From CAZKUN01 sp964555935 (GTDB lineage Bacteria > Armatimonadota > Zipacnadia > Zipacnadales > VGFC01): DNA of 43,180 nt. Below the pieces are notes generated by a model. The model saw nothing but the letters and a program-made list of their open reading frames with translations, did not search any database and had not been told where the DNA came from. Below are positions 1 to 7,955 of this stretch, in pieces; position 1 is the first letter of the stretch; every line of letters begins with the position of its first letter. The DNA is taken from positions 1 to 43,180 of the forward strand of contig CAZKUN010000052.1 in the NCBI GenBank assembly GCA_964555935.1, given 5' to 3'. The translations under genes were made by a program, and so were the position numbers.

Positions 1-4
1 GTTA

Positions 5-1015
5 GTGGCGATCGTGGATACGAACCCGAGCGAGGCGCGCTTCTTCCGCGTGCGCGACATCCGGATGCTCTACCCGCAGCCGGACACCCAGGCCGAACGC
101 TCCGCGCTGCATAAGCAGGTCGCGCTAGCGATCGTGGATTACGCGGTGCGTTGGGGCCAGTGGGAGGCCGTTCGGGTCAGCCATGTCGATGGCACGAGTG
201 TCGAGCACGCCCTTGAGGCGCGGAGCGACTTTCGCGAGGCGGGGTTCCGCTTCCGGCACGGGCAGCTCCGCTACCGGCTGCGCAAGCGCCTTGCCGCGGA
301 GCGTGAGGCGCCTGGACGCCGCATCGTCAAGCCGGATGAGCAGAAGAAAGAGGACATCCACCCGACGAGCAAGCCGGTCCTCGACTTCTACAACTACGTC
401 ATCACGAAGTACATCCCGCCAGCCGACAAGGACATGCTCGTCTTCTTCCAATGCTCCGTCAGTCGGCCTTACTCGAAGTCGCCGAGTCACGCCTCCATGC
501 GCAAGGCGATCCGTCTTGCCACCGGCAAGGACCCGCGCGAGGAATTCGAGGACTGTCGCTGCCACGTCGTCGTGATGAGCAGCGTCATCGGCCCGGTTCC
601 GTACGAGATGGAGGACGTGTACCCCGCCGACGAGCGCGGCGGCGGCGTGAAGCACATGTCGCCGGATGAGTACCGTTTCGCCAAACCAATCCTCGCCGAG
701 CGCCTCGCGGCGTACTTGAGGCGGTGGCAGGACAGGTACAGGGTCATCACCACCTTCACTCACGACCGGTATGGTTCGGTGATGGAGTCGGCGCGGAAGA
801 TCGCCGGTCTTGATTTCCCCGTATTGCCTGACACCAGAGGCATTCGCACCAAGGGCGGTAACCAGTATTGGACCAAGTTCTGGGTCCAGGTCTTCCTGGA
901 GCTTCTGCAGGGGATGACCGAGGATGAACAGGCCCAGGCCTGGGAACGGTTCCGCGAGGAGGGTGCCGAGATCCACGATCGATACGCGGATCAGGTGAGG
1001 ATCCCAGGCGGTTAG
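5..1015 (+). CDS. Stand-alone DUF5591 (archaeosine synthase core-like) protein
   Basis: The central part, roughly residues 120-260, matches the core domain of archaeosine synthase ArcS (DUF5591). There is a 'Y.PP' lead-in, then C150-S-V-S-R-P-Y-S-K-S-P-S-H162, the counterpart of the ArcS 'PCSxKPYSxSxSH' signature, then VPYEMEDVYP (198-207), the counterpart of 'VPRELExxYP'. ArcS joins lysine to the 7-cyano-7-deazaguanine base in tRNA, but here the TGT-like N-terminal half and the PUA domain are both missing. The first ~110 residues are basic and unrecognised. The GTG at 5 is the first visible start, and the gene may begin upstream of the window. Its TAG overlaps the stop of the convergent apbE by 3-4 bases. 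Family assignment rests on remembered motifs. The substrate is unknown and an RNA or nucleotide base is only an inference. Confidence 0.7.
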   Translation: MAIVDTNPSEARFFRVRDIRMLYPQPDTQAERSALHKQVALAIVDYAVRWGQWEAVRVSHVDGTSVEHALEARSDFREAGFRFRHGQLRYRLRKRLAAEREAPGRRIVKPDEQKKEDIHPTSKPVLDFYNYVITKYIPPADKDMLVFFQCSVSRPYSKSPSHASMRKAIRLATGKDPREEFEDCRCHVVVMSSVIGPVPYEMEDVYPADERGGGVKHMSPDEYRFAKPILAERLAAYLRRWQDRYRVITTFTHDRYGSVMESARKIAGLDFPVLPDTRGIRTKGGNQYWTKFWVQVFLELLQGMTEDEQAQAWERFREEGAEIHDRYADQVRIPGG

Positions 1016-1983
1016 GGCGGGGCCGTCGCAACGCGGATGTCAGCATTCACTTCGGGGTACTGTGACAGAAGCTGCTCCGACCCGTCCTTCCCGAGCACCA
1101 CGCAAGCCGTCGCGAGCGCATCCGACAGCGCGGCATTCGGCGCGACGATCGTGGCGAGGAGCGGATCACCGTAACGAATGCCGCTGCGCGGGTCGATGAT
1201 GTGGGAGTGCAGTCGCCCATCGATCTCGACGAACTGCTCCGTGTCGCCAGACGTGCTGACGCCGCAGTTTGAGACGGTCAGCCACGCGTGTTCCTCATCC
1301 GCATCCCAGGCTCTCACGCGCCAGCCAGATCGTCCCGGCGGCGGATCGCCCACGGCGATATCTCCCCCCGCCGACAGCAGGGCGCGCGGCATTCCCACGC
1401 CGCGGAGAAGCTCCAGCCCGGCGTCCAGAGCGTAGCCCTTCGCGATCCCGCCGAGATCGAGCTGCATCCCTGGCTTCAGAAGCTGAACCGTACCCGCGTC
1501 GGCGTCGATGGCGACGCTCTCCCAGCCGGTGCGCCTCGCCGCTTTGCGCCACCGCTTCCGGGGCAACGGCCTGCCCGTTCGGCGTGATTCTCGCCACAGT
1601 CGAACATAGGGGCCAACTGTTGCATCGAATGCGCCGTCGGAGCGTTCTGCAATAGTGGCGGCGCGGGCGAGCACATCGAGCAGCTCATCGCTCACGCCCA
1701 CAGGAGGCCCGCCGGCCTGCCCACAGAGCCGGTTCAGTTCGCTCTTGGGACGGTAGTCGCTGAACACGTCCTCGAGGGCTGCGATCTTGGCGAAGGCAGC
1801 CTCACAGGCCTCGTCTCCCGTCGCCTGATCGGGCGCGTAGAGCGTAATGCGAACTTGCACGCCCATGTGAATCTGTCTATGATGAATGCGTTTGAGACGT
1901 TCCTCGGCGCTGGCTGAACCGAGGATCGCGAGCCCGAGAATTACAGCCATGGAGGTTGAGTTGATGACGCGACCAAATGTCAT
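1012..1983 (-). CDS. apbE: FAD:protein FMN transferase (ApbE family)
   Basis: ApbE moves FMN from FAD onto a Thr/Ser of extracytoplasmic flavoproteins. Visible family motifs, in order, are MGVQVRITLY near the N-terminus, SDYRPKSELNRL, FDATVGPYVRLW, DLGGIAKGYALD, LLSAGGDIAV, HIIDPRSG and the metal-binding-type ALSDALATA near the C-terminus. At 323 residues it is normal for the family. The start chosen is the ATG at 1983, preceded by GAGGGG. The longer open frame to 2016 has no comparable ribosome site. A signal peptide is present (hydrophobic stretch ending GSASA), so it acts outside the cytoplasmic membrane. Its 5' end overlaps the divergent gene at 1964 by 20 bases. No obvious flavoprotein target or Rnf/Nqr gene lies in the window. 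Confidence 0.93.
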   Translation of the reverse strand: MTFGRVINSTSMAVILGLAILGSASAEERLKRIHHRQIHMGVQVRITLYAPDQATGDEACEAAFAKIAALEDVFSDYRPKSELNRLCGQAGGPPVGVSDELLDVLARAATIAERSDGAFDATVGPYVRLWRESRRTGRPLPRKRWRKAARRTGWESVAIDADAGTVQLLKPGMQLDLGGIAKGYALDAGLELLRGVGMPRALLSAGGDIAVGDPPPGRSGWRVRAWDADEEHAWLTVSNCGVSTSGDTEQFVEIDGRLHSHIIDPRSGIRYGDPLLATIVAPNAALSDALATACVVLGKDGSEQLLSQYPEVNADIRVATAPP

Positions 1984-2848
1984 GTCCGGCCCCTCATTGA
2001 GGGATATTGTCCGCACGAGCGCGGTTGCGCTGGTTGCCGCCCTGGCGATCAGTACTGTGTCCGCTCAGGAGCTTGAGCCGTACGAAGAGTCCCTTGAGGG
2101 AACGCTCGTGAAGTTCAAGATGGTCCCCGTTCCCGCCGGGACGCTCGAATGGACCAACCCCGAGACGGGCGAAGCAGAGACAGCGGAGATTCAGCCGATC
2201 TGGATCGGCGTCACCGAGGTCACTTGGGATGAGTATGATGTCTACATGTTGAAGCTCGACGAGGGCGGCGGCGGCAGCGACGCGCACGGAAGCGAAGGAG
2301 ACGACGAGAACGCTGACCCCGACGCCATCTCCCGCCCGTCGAAGCCATACGGCTCGCCGGACCTCGGTTGGGGGCACAAGGGTTTCCCCGTGATGCACGT
2401 CGCCTACAAGGGCGCCGAGCACTACTGCAAGTGGCTCGCCGCGAAGACCGGCAAGAACTACCGTCTACCGACGGAGGCCGAGTGGGAATACGCCTGCCGC
2501 GCCGGCACGTTGGCGGCGGCACCGACCGAAGATGCCGACGCGCTCGACAAGGTAGCCTGGCACTGGGGCAACAGCGACGGGCAGACTCATGAGGTCATCA
2601 GCAAAGAGCCGAACGCGTGGGGCATCTACAACATGGTCGGTAATGTCGCCGAGTGGGTGTATGGCGAGGAGCGCAAGCATTACGTCCGCGGCGGCAGCTA
2701 CTACGATGAGCCCGCGGACGTGCATCCCGGCGCCCGGGCGAAGGAAGACACTCAGACGTGGCAGGCGAGCGATCCGCAGATCCCCAAAAGCAAGTGGTGG
2801 CTGTCAGACGGGTCCTTTGTAGGTTTCCGAGTGGTCTGCGAACAATAG
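1964..2848 (+). CDS. SUMF1/FGE-fold secreted protein lacking the catalytic cysteines
   Basis: The formylglycine-generating-enzyme (SUMF1) fold is recognised from MVPVPAGT near the start, IGVTEVTWDEYDVY, FPVMHVAYKGAEHYCKWL, the hallmark RLPTEAEWEYACRAG, NMVGNVAEWVYG and a C-terminal VGFRVVCE. A Sec-type signal runs to about residue 35 (ISTVSAQ). GGAGG eight bases upstream fixes ATG 1964. True FGEs carry two active-site cysteines after the 'GGSY' element. Here that element reads RGGSYYDEPADVHPG with no cysteine, so it should not oxidise sulfatase cysteines. Such degenerate members often serve as binding or structural domains. An acidic, Gly/Ser-rich insert follows the first third of the protein. 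The role is unknown. Confidence 0.85.
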   Translation: MTRPNVMSGPSLRDIVRTSAVALVAALAISTVSAQELEPYEESLEGTLVKFKMVPVPAGTLEWTNPETGEAETAEIQPIWIGVTEVTWDEYDVYMLKLDEGGGGSDAHGSEGDDENADPDAISRPSKPYGSPDLGWGHKGFPVMHVAYKGAEHYCKWLAAKTGKNYRLPTEAEWEYACRAGTLAAAPTEDADALDKVAWHWGNSDGQTHEVISKEPNAWGIYNMVGNVAEWVYGEERKHYVRGGSYYDEPADVHPGARAKEDTQTWQASDPQIPKSKWWLSDGSFVGFRVVCEQ

Positions 2849-2961
2849 TCCACCTGCGGAGTCCACAAACGAGTGAGACCGGCCCTCGAGGCCGTCGCGT
2901 ACCCACGAATACGCAGTAGCCGGCGCGCCACCAGGCGTGTCGGTTGAAAGGAGTCGTGACC

Positions 2962-4266
2962 ATGAGTCGAGACGCAGGGGGATCGCTCCCCCGGAGGGAC
3001 TTTCTCAAGACATCGGCCGCCGTCACAGCCGCGACGATGGCGTCGGGCATGTTGACATCAGGCGTGTTCGCGCAGGGCGATGACACGATCCGCGTCGGGT
3101 TGGTCGGTTGTGGCGGTCGTGGCAAGGGCGCGGCCGGCAACGCATGCGCCGCGGCGGATGGTGTCGAGCTGTACGCGATGGGCGACCTCTTCCCCGACAA
3201 GCTGGCGAAGGGCCGCAACGACATGAAAGAGCATCTCGGCGACAAGTACAACGTCACCGACGATCGCGCTTTTTCGGGATTCGATGCCATCCACAAGGTG
3301 CTGGCCAGTGGCATCAACTACGCTGTATTGACCACGCCTCCCGGCTTCCGACCGCAGCACTTCGAGGCTGCGGTTGAGGCGGGGATCAACTGCTTCATCG
3401 AGAAGCCCGTGGCTGTCTGCCCCGCCGGCGTGAAGCGGATCATCGCGACGGGGGAGAAGGCTAAGGAGAAGGGTCTCGGCGTCGTGGCCGGCACGCAGTA
3501 CCGCCACCACAAGGGCTACCGAGAACTCATGAAGCGCATGCACGACGGCGAGATCGGCCGGATCGTCGCCGCGCAGGGGTATTACAACACGGGCGGCCTC
3601 TGGAAGGTCGATCGCACCGACGAGATGAGCGACATTGAGTGGCAGATCCGGAACTGGCTCTACTTCACGTGGCTCGCGGGCGATCACGTCGCAGAGCAGC
3701 ACATCCACCACCTCGACACCATCAACTGGGGCCTGCAAGGGCACCCGGAGAAGGTCGTCTCGCTGGCCGGCCGGCAGGTGCGGACGGATCCCTCGTACGG
3801 GCAGATCTACGATCACTTCGCCAATGACTTCACCTACCCCGGCGGCGTGAAGGTCCTGAGCATGTGCCGCCAGATCGGCGGTTGCGCAAACCGTCTGGGC
3901 GAGCACTTCGTTGGCACGAACGGCACGGGCGACGGGCCGGTAATGAGCCCGTTCGGCACGATCCAAGTCAAGGGCCAGGACGCCGAGCGGATCGAGGATA
4001 GGGGCGGGCTGGGCGCCGCGTACGTCCAGGAGCACCGCGCCAACATCGAGGCAATCCGCGCGGGCGAACCACTGAACGAGGCCACCCAAGTTGCGGAGAC
4101 TACGATGACGGCGATCATGGCTCGCATGTCGGGTTACACGGGCAAGGAAGTCACGTGGGATTGGGCCATGAACGAGTCGCAACTCAACCTCATGCGCGAT
4201 CCGGTGGACTTCGGCGACATGGAAGTCGACGCGGTCGCGATACCGGGCCAGACCGAGCTGATCTAA
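2962..4266 (+). CDS. Tat-exported Gfo/Idh/MocA family oxidoreductase (copy 1)
   Basis: This is an NAD(P)-dependent sugar oxidoreductase-family protein of 434 residues. A twin-arginine signal (RRDFLKTSA, R11-R12) precedes the Rossmann nucleotide loop VGLVGCGGRG. The EKPVAV strand typical of the family lies mid-N-domain, and an HIHHLDTINW segment lies in the C-terminal domain. AAAGGAG upstream favours ATG 2962 over the in-frame TTG 2944 and GTG 2956. It is followed after 63 bases by a close paralogue with the same signal type, and the two probably form one transcript ending at the terminator at 5633. Tat export implies folding with bound cofactor before secretion. The substrate is probably a sugar or glycoside, but nothing here identifies it. 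Confidence 0.9.
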   Translation: MSRDAGGSLPRRDFLKTSAAVTAATMASGMLTSGVFAQGDDTIRVGLVGCGGRGKGAAGNACAAADGVELYAMGDLFPDKLAKGRNDMKEHLGDKYNVTDDRAFSGFDAIHKVLASGINYAVLTTPPGFRPQHFEAAVEAGINCFIEKPVAVCPAGVKRIIATGEKAKEKGLGVVAGTQYRHHKGYRELMKRMHDGEIGRIVAAQGYYNTGGLWKVDRTDEMSDIEWQIRNWLYFTWLAGDHVAEQHIHHLDTINWGLQGHPEKVVSLAGRQVRTDPSYGQIYDHFANDFTYPGGVKVLSMCRQIGGCANRLGEHFVGTNGTGDGPVMSPFGTIQVKGQDAERIEDRGGLGAAYVQEHRANIEAIRAGEPLNEATQVAETTMTAIMARMSGYTGKEVTWDWAMNESQLNLMRDPVDFGDMEVDAVAIPGQTELI

Positions 4267-4329
4267 GCGGCACGCAATTCCAGGCATCGGCGCGGTCAGT
4301 CGGTGCCTCTCATGAGGGGAGCAACCACT

Positions 4330-5607
4330 GTGAGTCAGGGAACCAAGGGCACGGGAATGCCCCGAAGAGACTTCCTGAAGACGACCGCGGGCGTGACGGG
4401 CGCGGCGTTTGCCGCGAACCTGCTCGGGGCCGGAGTCTTCTCCCAGGCGACTGACACCATCAAGGTCGGCCTGATTGGCTGTGGCGGACGTGGCACGGGC
4501 GCCGCGCGCGACTGCGTCGGATCGTCCGAGGGCGTTGAGCTCGTAGCGATGGGCGATGCCTTCGGAGACCGTCTCAACGGCTCGCGGAATAATCTGAAAG
4601 AGGCCCTCGGCGACAAGTTCAAGGTCACCGACGACACGGCGTTCTCTGGGTTCGACGCGTTTGAGAAGGTCCTGGCGACCGACTGCAACTACGTCATTCT
4701 CGCCACGCCTCCGGGTTTTCGGCCGATCCACTTCACGGCCGCGATTGCCGCCGGCAAGAACGTCTTCATGGAGAAGCCGGTAGCGGTCTGCCCGAATGGC
4801 ATTCGGATGGTTTGGGCGGCGGGCGACCAGGCGAGGGCCAAGGGTCTTGGCGTCGTTGCGGGCACCCAGCGCCGGCACCAGGAGGGCTATGTCGAGACGA
4901 TCAAGCGCATTCACGATGGCGCCATCGGCGACGTCCTCGCGGCGCAGTGCTACTGGAATCAAGGCGGGCTCTGGAAGCACGACCGCAAGCCCGAGTACAG
5001 CGACATCGAGTGGCAGTTGCGCAACTGGCTGTACTTCACCTGGATCGGCGGCGACCACATCTGCGAGCAACACGTGCATAACATCGACGTCATGAACTGG
5101 GTGATAGGGACGCACCCGGAGAAGGTCGTCACCCTCGGCGGACGCCAGGCTCGCACGGATCCTGCGTACGGGCAGATCTTCGACCACTTCGCGGCCGACT
5201 TCACCTATCCGGACGGCGTGAAGGTCATGAGCATGTGCCGGCAGATCGGCAACTGTCAGAACAACGTCAGCGAGTTTGTCATCGGCTCCGAAGGCACTTC
5301 CGGTCCCGGTGGCTGGATCAACGGGAAAGAGGAGTATCGCCACAAGGGCGGTCCCAACGCGTACGCCCAGGAGCACGCCGACAACATCGCGGCGATCCGA
5401 GCGGGCGAGCCGCTGATGGAGGCCTACAACGTCGCGACGAGCACGGCTTGCGCGATCATGGCGCGGATGTCTGCCTACACCGGCAAAGAGGTCACGTGGG
5501 ACTTCGTGATGCGCGAGTCGAAGCTCAATCTCGTCCGCGACATCAGGGCATTTGGCGACATGCCGGTCGATCCCGTCCCCATGCCGGGCCAGACCGAGTT
5601 GATCTAA
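4330..5607 (+). CDS. Tat-exported Gfo/Idh/MocA family oxidoreductase (copy 2)
   Basis: A paralogue of the preceding gene, collinear along its whole 425-residue length and sharing blocks such as TPPGFRP, EKPVAVCP, LRNWLYFTW, MSMCRQIG and a C-terminal PGQTELI. Tat signal PRRDFLKTT (R12-R13), then the nucleotide-binding loop VGLIGCGGRG. GAGGGGAG ahead of GTG 4330 makes this the likely start, whereas the ATG at 4303 lacks a ribosome site. Tandem duplication with divergence suggests related but distinct substrates. It is the last gene before a strong intrinsic terminator. Confidence 0.9.
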   Translation: MSQGTKGTGMPRRDFLKTTAGVTGAAFAANLLGAGVFSQATDTIKVGLIGCGGRGTGAARDCVGSSEGVELVAMGDAFGDRLNGSRNNLKEALGDKFKVTDDTAFSGFDAFEKVLATDCNYVILATPPGFRPIHFTAAIAAGKNVFMEKPVAVCPNGIRMVWAAGDQARAKGLGVVAGTQRRHQEGYVETIKRIHDGAIGDVLAAQCYWNQGGLWKHDRKPEYSDIEWQLRNWLYFTWIGGDHICEQHVHNIDVMNWVIGTHPEKVVTLGGRQARTDPAYGQIFDHFAADFTYPDGVKVMSMCRQIGNCQNNVSEFVIGSEGTSGPGGWINGKEEYRHKGGPNAYAQEHADNIAAIRAGEPLMEAYNVATSTACAIMARMSAYTGKEVTWDFVMRESKLNLVRDIRAFGDMPVDPVPMPGQTELI

Positions 5608-5632
5608 CTCACCGGCAGGTAACGAGCGTCTC

Positions 5633-5667
5633 AGGAGCGGCCCGGAAACGGGCCGCTCCTTTCGTTT
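5633..5667 (+). terminator. Intrinsic terminator with GAAA tetraloop
   Basis: A perfect 12-bp GC-rich stem (5633-5644 paired with 5649-5660) closes a GAAA loop and is followed by TTCGTTT. It sits 26 bases after the second oxidoreductase stop and separates that pair from the sulfatase gene. Confidence 0.9.
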
Positions 5668-5743
5668 GGCGTGCAGGATATCTGGCCGGACGTTGGGAAC
5701 GCTGGTGGCGCGTAGACCGGCTCCCCATCGGAGGAACGGGCGC

Positions 5744-7198
5744 ATGACTCACATCGATCGACGCGGGTTCCTTGGGCGCGTGAGCGCCGGGGCCCTTGGT
5801 GTTGCCGGTGGTGGCGCGCTGCTGAATCCTGGTGCGGCGCGGGCTCAGGAAAGGGATGGATCGCGCATGAACTTCGTCTTCATCCTCATCGACGACATGG
5901 GCTGGACGGACGTTGGGTGCTTCGGCAGCGACCTCTACGAGACGCCGAACATCGACCGCCTGGCCACCCAGGGCGTGAGGTTCACTGATGCCTACGCCGC
6001 TTGCACCGTGTGCTCGCCGACGCGTGCCGCGTACATGACGGGCAAGTATCCCGCTCGGCTGCATGTTACCGACTGGATCCACGGACACGGCCGACCCCAC
6101 GCCAAGCTCGCCATTCCCGAATGGACGCATCACCTGGCGGACGACGAGGTATCCATCGCCGGCGCGCTGCGCGACGGCGGCTACAAGACGTGCCACGTGG
6201 GCAAGTGGCACCTCGGCGATGAAGGGCATTGGCCGCTCGACCATGGATTCGATATCAACATCGGCGGGTACCACCGGGGTCAACCGCCGCGCTACTTCAG
6301 TCCGTACGACATTCCCACGCTCGAGGACGGACCTGAAGGCGAGTATCTCACGGACCGGGAGGGGGCGGAGGCGGTCAAGTTCATCGAGGAGAACGCCGAC
6401 GGGCCGTTCTTCTTGTCGATCCCCCATTACGCGGTACACACGCCGTTGCAAGGGAAGCAGTCGATGATCGACGAGTACGAGAAGAAGATCCAGCCCGGCA
6501 TGAAGCACCGGAACGCGACCTACGCCTCGATGGTGGAGAGCGTTGACGATAGCGTCGGCAACATCATGGACACGCTCGACCGGCTCAACATCGCGGACAA
6601 CACGATGATCGTCTTTACCTCTGACAATGGTGGCCTCAAGCCACACGCGACGGACAACTCGCCGCTACGCGCGGGGAAGGGCTCGTCGTACGAGGGCGGC
6701 GTTCGCGTGCCGACGATCGTGCGGGGTCCGGGTTTTGCGTCTGGGGCTGAGTGCGACGAGCCAGTCATCACGCCGGACTTCTACCCCACGATGCTCGAAC
6801 TAGCCGGCGTCGCCGGCGATCCCGTTCACAACCGGCGCGTCGACGGCACGAGCCTCGTGCCGCTCTTTCAGGACCCAACCGCGCAACTCGACCGCGACGA
6901 GATCTTCTGGCACTACCCGCACTACCATCCCGGTGGCGCATCGCCCCACGGTGCAAGTCGCGCGCGCGACTGGAAGCTGATCGAGTTCTTCGAGGACAAC
7001 CACTGCGAGCTTTACAATCTGGCGGATGACATCGGCGAGAAGAACGACCTCGCGAGCGGGAAGCCAGAGATCCTCGACGACCTCCGCAGCCGCCTCTATG
7101 CCTGGCGACACTCCGTGGGGGCGCAGATGCCGACGCCGAACCCGGACCATGATCCCGAACTCGACGGCTGGGGAAACAGGAAGAAGCCGAAGAAGTAG
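5744..7198 (+). CDS. Tat-exported sulfatase, Cys-type (CSPTR)
   Basis: A type I sulfatase of 484 residues that would hydrolyse sulfate esters, probably on polysaccharides. It opens with a Tat signal (RRGFLGRVSAG...ARAQ). The metal-site DDMGW follows at the start of the mature domain, then the formylglycine motif C90-S-P-T-R with its AxxTGK tail. GKWHLG, FTSDNGG and a C-terminal WKLIEF region are all typical. GAGGAA sets ATG 5744. Activation needs conversion of C90 to formylglycine, and no competent FGE or anaerobic maturase is visible in the window. The next gene starts 20 bases downstream. Layout resembles N-acetylgalactosamine-6-sulfatase-like and other S1 enzymes, but I cannot assign a substrate. 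Confidence 0.93.
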   Translation: MTHIDRRGFLGRVSAGALGVAGGGALLNPGAARAQERDGSRMNFVFILIDDMGWTDVGCFGSDLYETPNIDRLATQGVRFTDAYAACTVCSPTRAAYMTGKYPARLHVTDWIHGHGRPHAKLAIPEWTHHLADDEVSIAGALRDGGYKTCHVGKWHLGDEGHWPLDHGFDINIGGYHRGQPPRYFSPYDIPTLEDGPEGEYLTDREGAEAVKFIEENADGPFFLSIPHYAVHTPLQGKQSMIDEYEKKIQPGMKHRNATYASMVESVDDSVGNIMDTLDRLNIADNTMIVFTSDNGGLKPHATDNSPLRAGKGSSYEGGVRVPTIVRGPGFASGAECDEPVITPDFYPTMLELAGVAGDPVHNRRVDGTSLVPLFQDPTAQLDRDEIFWHYPHYHPGGASPHGASRARDWKLIEFFEDNHCELYNLADDIGEKNDLASGKPEILDDLRSRLYAWRHSVGAQMPTPNPDHDPELDGWGNRKKPKK

Positions 7199-7218
7199 CG
7201 CGCCGCTGGAGGCCCCCT

Positions 7219-7923
7219 ATGTCGTGGCAATACATCCCGCCCGGAGGCTATCCGGAGCCACAGCAGTTCTACCGCGCCAACATGACCGCCTTGTCATGGT
7301 GGGAGATCTGGCGCTGCTCGGGCAATGGGTGCGTGTTCTTCGGGACGTTGCCGATCATGGCGTTCCTGAAGCTCTTTGGCATCCGGCTGAGAACGGGCGA
7401 CCGTATGCCTCGGGAAGTCAGTTTCCAGGCCGTTGATGCCGCCACCATGGCGACGTGCCACGAGGCAGTGGCACCCTCGCTCGAGCAATTCGCTGGGTTG
7501 GGATTTGAGCACTTCACGACATTCAACGTCCCGGAGATGCCCCACCAGAACACGATCTTCATGCTGATGAATCGCACGCAGGACGCCTATGCGGGGATCT
7601 ACCATCTCAACACGCCCGTGGGCGTCAGGACGGGGATCGATGTCGTGAGCATGTTCGCTGACGACAGCGGGCTGACGACGACCGACATCAAGGATGGAGT
7701 GGCTCTCGAGGCGCCGGCGCATCACCATCGCCAGCTTGTCGTGGGGGGCACGCCCGAGCAGCTCTGGAAGTTGCACCAGGCTCGCGTTGCCGAGCTGACC
7801 CTCGAGACTGGCGGTCTGTTCGGTCGCGTCAGCGAGGAACACTTCATCGAGACGTGGCGTCGCGCCATCCGCGAGCAAGCCGACTTCCACGCGGCGCGAG
7901 GGGTGTACGTGCCAGTGGACTGA
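7219..7923 (+). CDS. Hypothetical protein downstream of sulfatase
   Basis: I do not recognise this 234-residue protein. The N-terminus is aromatic-rich (SWWEIWRC) with one hydrophobic stretch around residues 38-55 that might be a membrane segment. The rest is soluble-looking, with an APAHHH run and a Trp-rich C-terminal helix. There is no signal peptide. GGAGG precedes ATG 7219, and the 20-base gap to the sulfatase argues for co-transcription. Coding is supported by the ribosome site and by the tight fit between neighbours. Confidence 0.75.
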   Translation: MSWQYIPPGGYPEPQQFYRANMTALSWWEIWRCSGNGCVFFGTLPIMAFLKLFGIRLRTGDRMPREVSFQAVDAATMATCHEAVAPSLEQFAGLGFEHFTTFNVPEMPHQNTIFMLMNRTQDAYAGIYHLNTPVGVRTGIDVVSMFADDSGLTTTDIKDGVALEAPAHHHRQLVVGGTPEQLWKLHQARVAELTLETGGLFGRVSEEHFIETWRRAIREQADFHAARGVYVPVD

Positions 7924-7955
7924 AGCCGGTCACCCGCATCTTCTGGGGACAGTGA

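Noticed and set aside
3058..5745. 895-codon open frame antisense to the two tandem oxidoreductases
   Set aside because: It is a shadow created by high GC and strong third-position bias in the plus genes. It has no ribosome site or recognisable domain, and it spans both paralogues and the terminator at 5633.
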